Shown here one piece after another: positions 63,163-64,000 of a stretch of DNA of 64,000 bases; within the stretch, counting starts at the first letter, position 1; each line of letters starts with the position of its first letter. Below the pieces are notes generated by a model, which had not been told where the DNA came from, did no database searches, and worked only from the letters and a program-made list of their open reading frames with translations. Location of the stretch: NCBI RefSeq assembly GCF_000374845.1, contig NZ_KB895412.1:691056-755055 (forward strand). The letters run 5' to 3'. This DNA comes from Paenibacillus terrigena DSM 21567. GTDB taxonomy: Bacteria > Bacillota > Bacilli > Paenibacillales > Paenibacillaceae. A program made the translations under genes and the position numbers.

Positions 63163-64000
63163 TCTTGATCTGGGGGTTATCGTGGTCCATCTATAAAGTA
63201 ACGCTGCACTATACGCCGCCGATTTTATTCGCAGGGATGCGTTCATTCCTAGGGGGATTGTTACTGACTCTTTTCTTACTGCCGACGTGGAAAAAATTGA
63301 AGTGGCGTGAGAACTGGTTCCGGTACGTCATTTCAGGGCTACTAAATGCTGCATTTTTCTACGGGCTGCAGACGGTGGGGCTCATCTACTTGCCGGGTGG
63401 TTTATTCTCCGTGCTCGTCTATTTTCAGCCGGTATTGATAGGTCTCTTCGCATGGATGTGGCTGGGTGAGCGGATGACATTCGTCAAAGTCGCAGGGCTT
63501 CTGATCGGATTTATCGGGATCTTGGCCGTGAGCTCAGGCAGCTTCACAGGACAAGTCTCCTTCGTGGGCGTAGCCTTGGCTTTATTAGCTGCAATCAGTT
63601 GGGCGCTCGGCGTGATCTACGTCAAGAAAGAGAGCGGGAAGGTCGATTCCATGTGGATGGTCGCTTTTCAATTTATGATCGGTGGGGGCCTATTAACGGC
63701 GCTCGGTACGGGGGTTGAAAGCTGGTCTAGTATCACATGGAACGGAACCTATCTCATAGGATTGGGGTTCGGCGCGACCCTTGGGATTCCGATCGCTTTT
63801 GTAATCTATTTTCATCTGATGAATACGGGAGAGGCGAGCAAGGTCGCATCTTTTACGTTCCTGGTTCCACTCATTGCGGTCCTTACGGGAACGGTGTTCT
63901 TGCATGAACCTTTTACCTACTCCTTACTGCTAGGTTTGGTCTTGATTGTCATCAGCATTTATTGTGTGAATTATTCGAGTAAGAAGAAGGAGATTGCGTT
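63111..64000 (+). CDS. EamA-family DMT transporter (3' partial)
   Basis: A drug/metabolite transporter superfamily protein with about ten membrane segments in two EamA repeats. The opening TILSIAFLVLIWGLSWSIYKV and the later VLVYFQPVLIGLFAWMWLGE (first repeat end), ALLAAISWALGVIYVKKE and the final PLIAVLTGTVFLHEPFTYSLL are typical. The frame is open to the window end (296 codons seen of about 300-310 usual). The start is GTG at 63111 with AAGG eight bases upstream. Export of an amino acid or metabolite is likely. It is divergent from tetR-P450 and may share its operator. Confidence 0.9.
   Translation, partial: MAHTKASTKTILSIAFLVLIWGLSWSIYKVTLHYTPPILFAGMRSFLGGLLLTLFLLPTWKKLKWRENWFRYVISGLLNAAFFYGLQTVGLIYLPGGLFSVLVYFQPVLIGLFAWMWLGERMTFVKVAGLLIGFIGILAVSSGSFTGQVSFVGVALALLAAISWALGVIYVKKESGKVDSMWMVAFQFMIGGGLLTALGTGVESWSSITWNGTYLIGLGFGATLGIPIAFVIYFHLMNTGEASKVASFTFLVPLIAVLTGTVFLHEPFTYSLLLGLVLIVISIYCVNYSSKKKEIA

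Overview
The window looks like a chromosomal segment of a Paenibacillus-like, spore-former-type member of the Bacillota. Reasons: AGGAGG-type ribosome binding sites with frequent GTG/TTG starts, lipoprotein signal peptides on solute-binding proteins, a caa3 cytochrome oxidase whose subunit II carries a fused cytochrome c domain, YdjG/YdjI, YtrA-type and YesM/YesN-type proteins, and many intrinsic terminators. No rRNA, tRNA, CRISPR array, insertion sequence or prophage gene was seen. The species assignment is inference.

Region by region. 1-6917 is an arginine biosynthesis operon, argJ (5' end outside the window)-argB-argD-argF-argG-argH, with an unusual nested palindrome between argG and argH. 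7139-13987 holds a PIG-L deacetylase, a YeiH-type transporter, a divergent old-yellow-enzyme/HxlR pair, the envelope-stress-like pair YdjG/YdjI and a TrmB regulator. 13988-16495 contains a multi-hairpin repeat, a two-gene unit encoding a probable ADP-ribosyltransferase-fold protein and a small unknown protein, a Nudix hydrolase and an MscL channel with a C-terminal zinc ribbon. 16682-24119 carries xpt-pbuX, a lipid kinase, small proteins, an MFS exporter, a two-gene ABC transporter and an orphan 59-residue gene with its own promoter and terminator.

24540-29912 is the caa3 oxidase cluster ctaCDEFG plus a CtaM/YozB-like gene, followed by a POT peptide transporter on the other strand. 31833-36162 is a GntR(YtrA)-controlled ABC export locus, with an inverted-repeat operator overlapping its promoter. 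36425-42735 is a seven-gene operon (AfuA-like binding protein, two permeases, ATPase, DeoR regulator, HAD phosphatase, TIM-barrel isomerase) that reads as import and dephosphorylation of a phosphorylated compound; the substrate is not known from sequence. 42968-56641 is a carbohydrate-use region: a Gfo/Idh/MocA dehydrogenase, a secreted modular glycosidase with two FN3-NPCBM cassettes, a YesMN-type two-component system, a sugar ABC importer without its own ATPase and a GH36 alpha-galactosidase.

56802-64000 contains a CyuA/UPF0597 protein, an MHYT-PAS-PAS-GGDEF-EAL cyclic-di-GMP protein, a TetR-cytochrome P450 operon with a perfect 22-bp operator, and a divergent EamA transporter running off the right edge. 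The points most worth a second look are the argG-argH switch-like palindrome, the ART-like two-gene unit next to a terminal-inverted-repeat element, and the phosphorylated-substrate operon.
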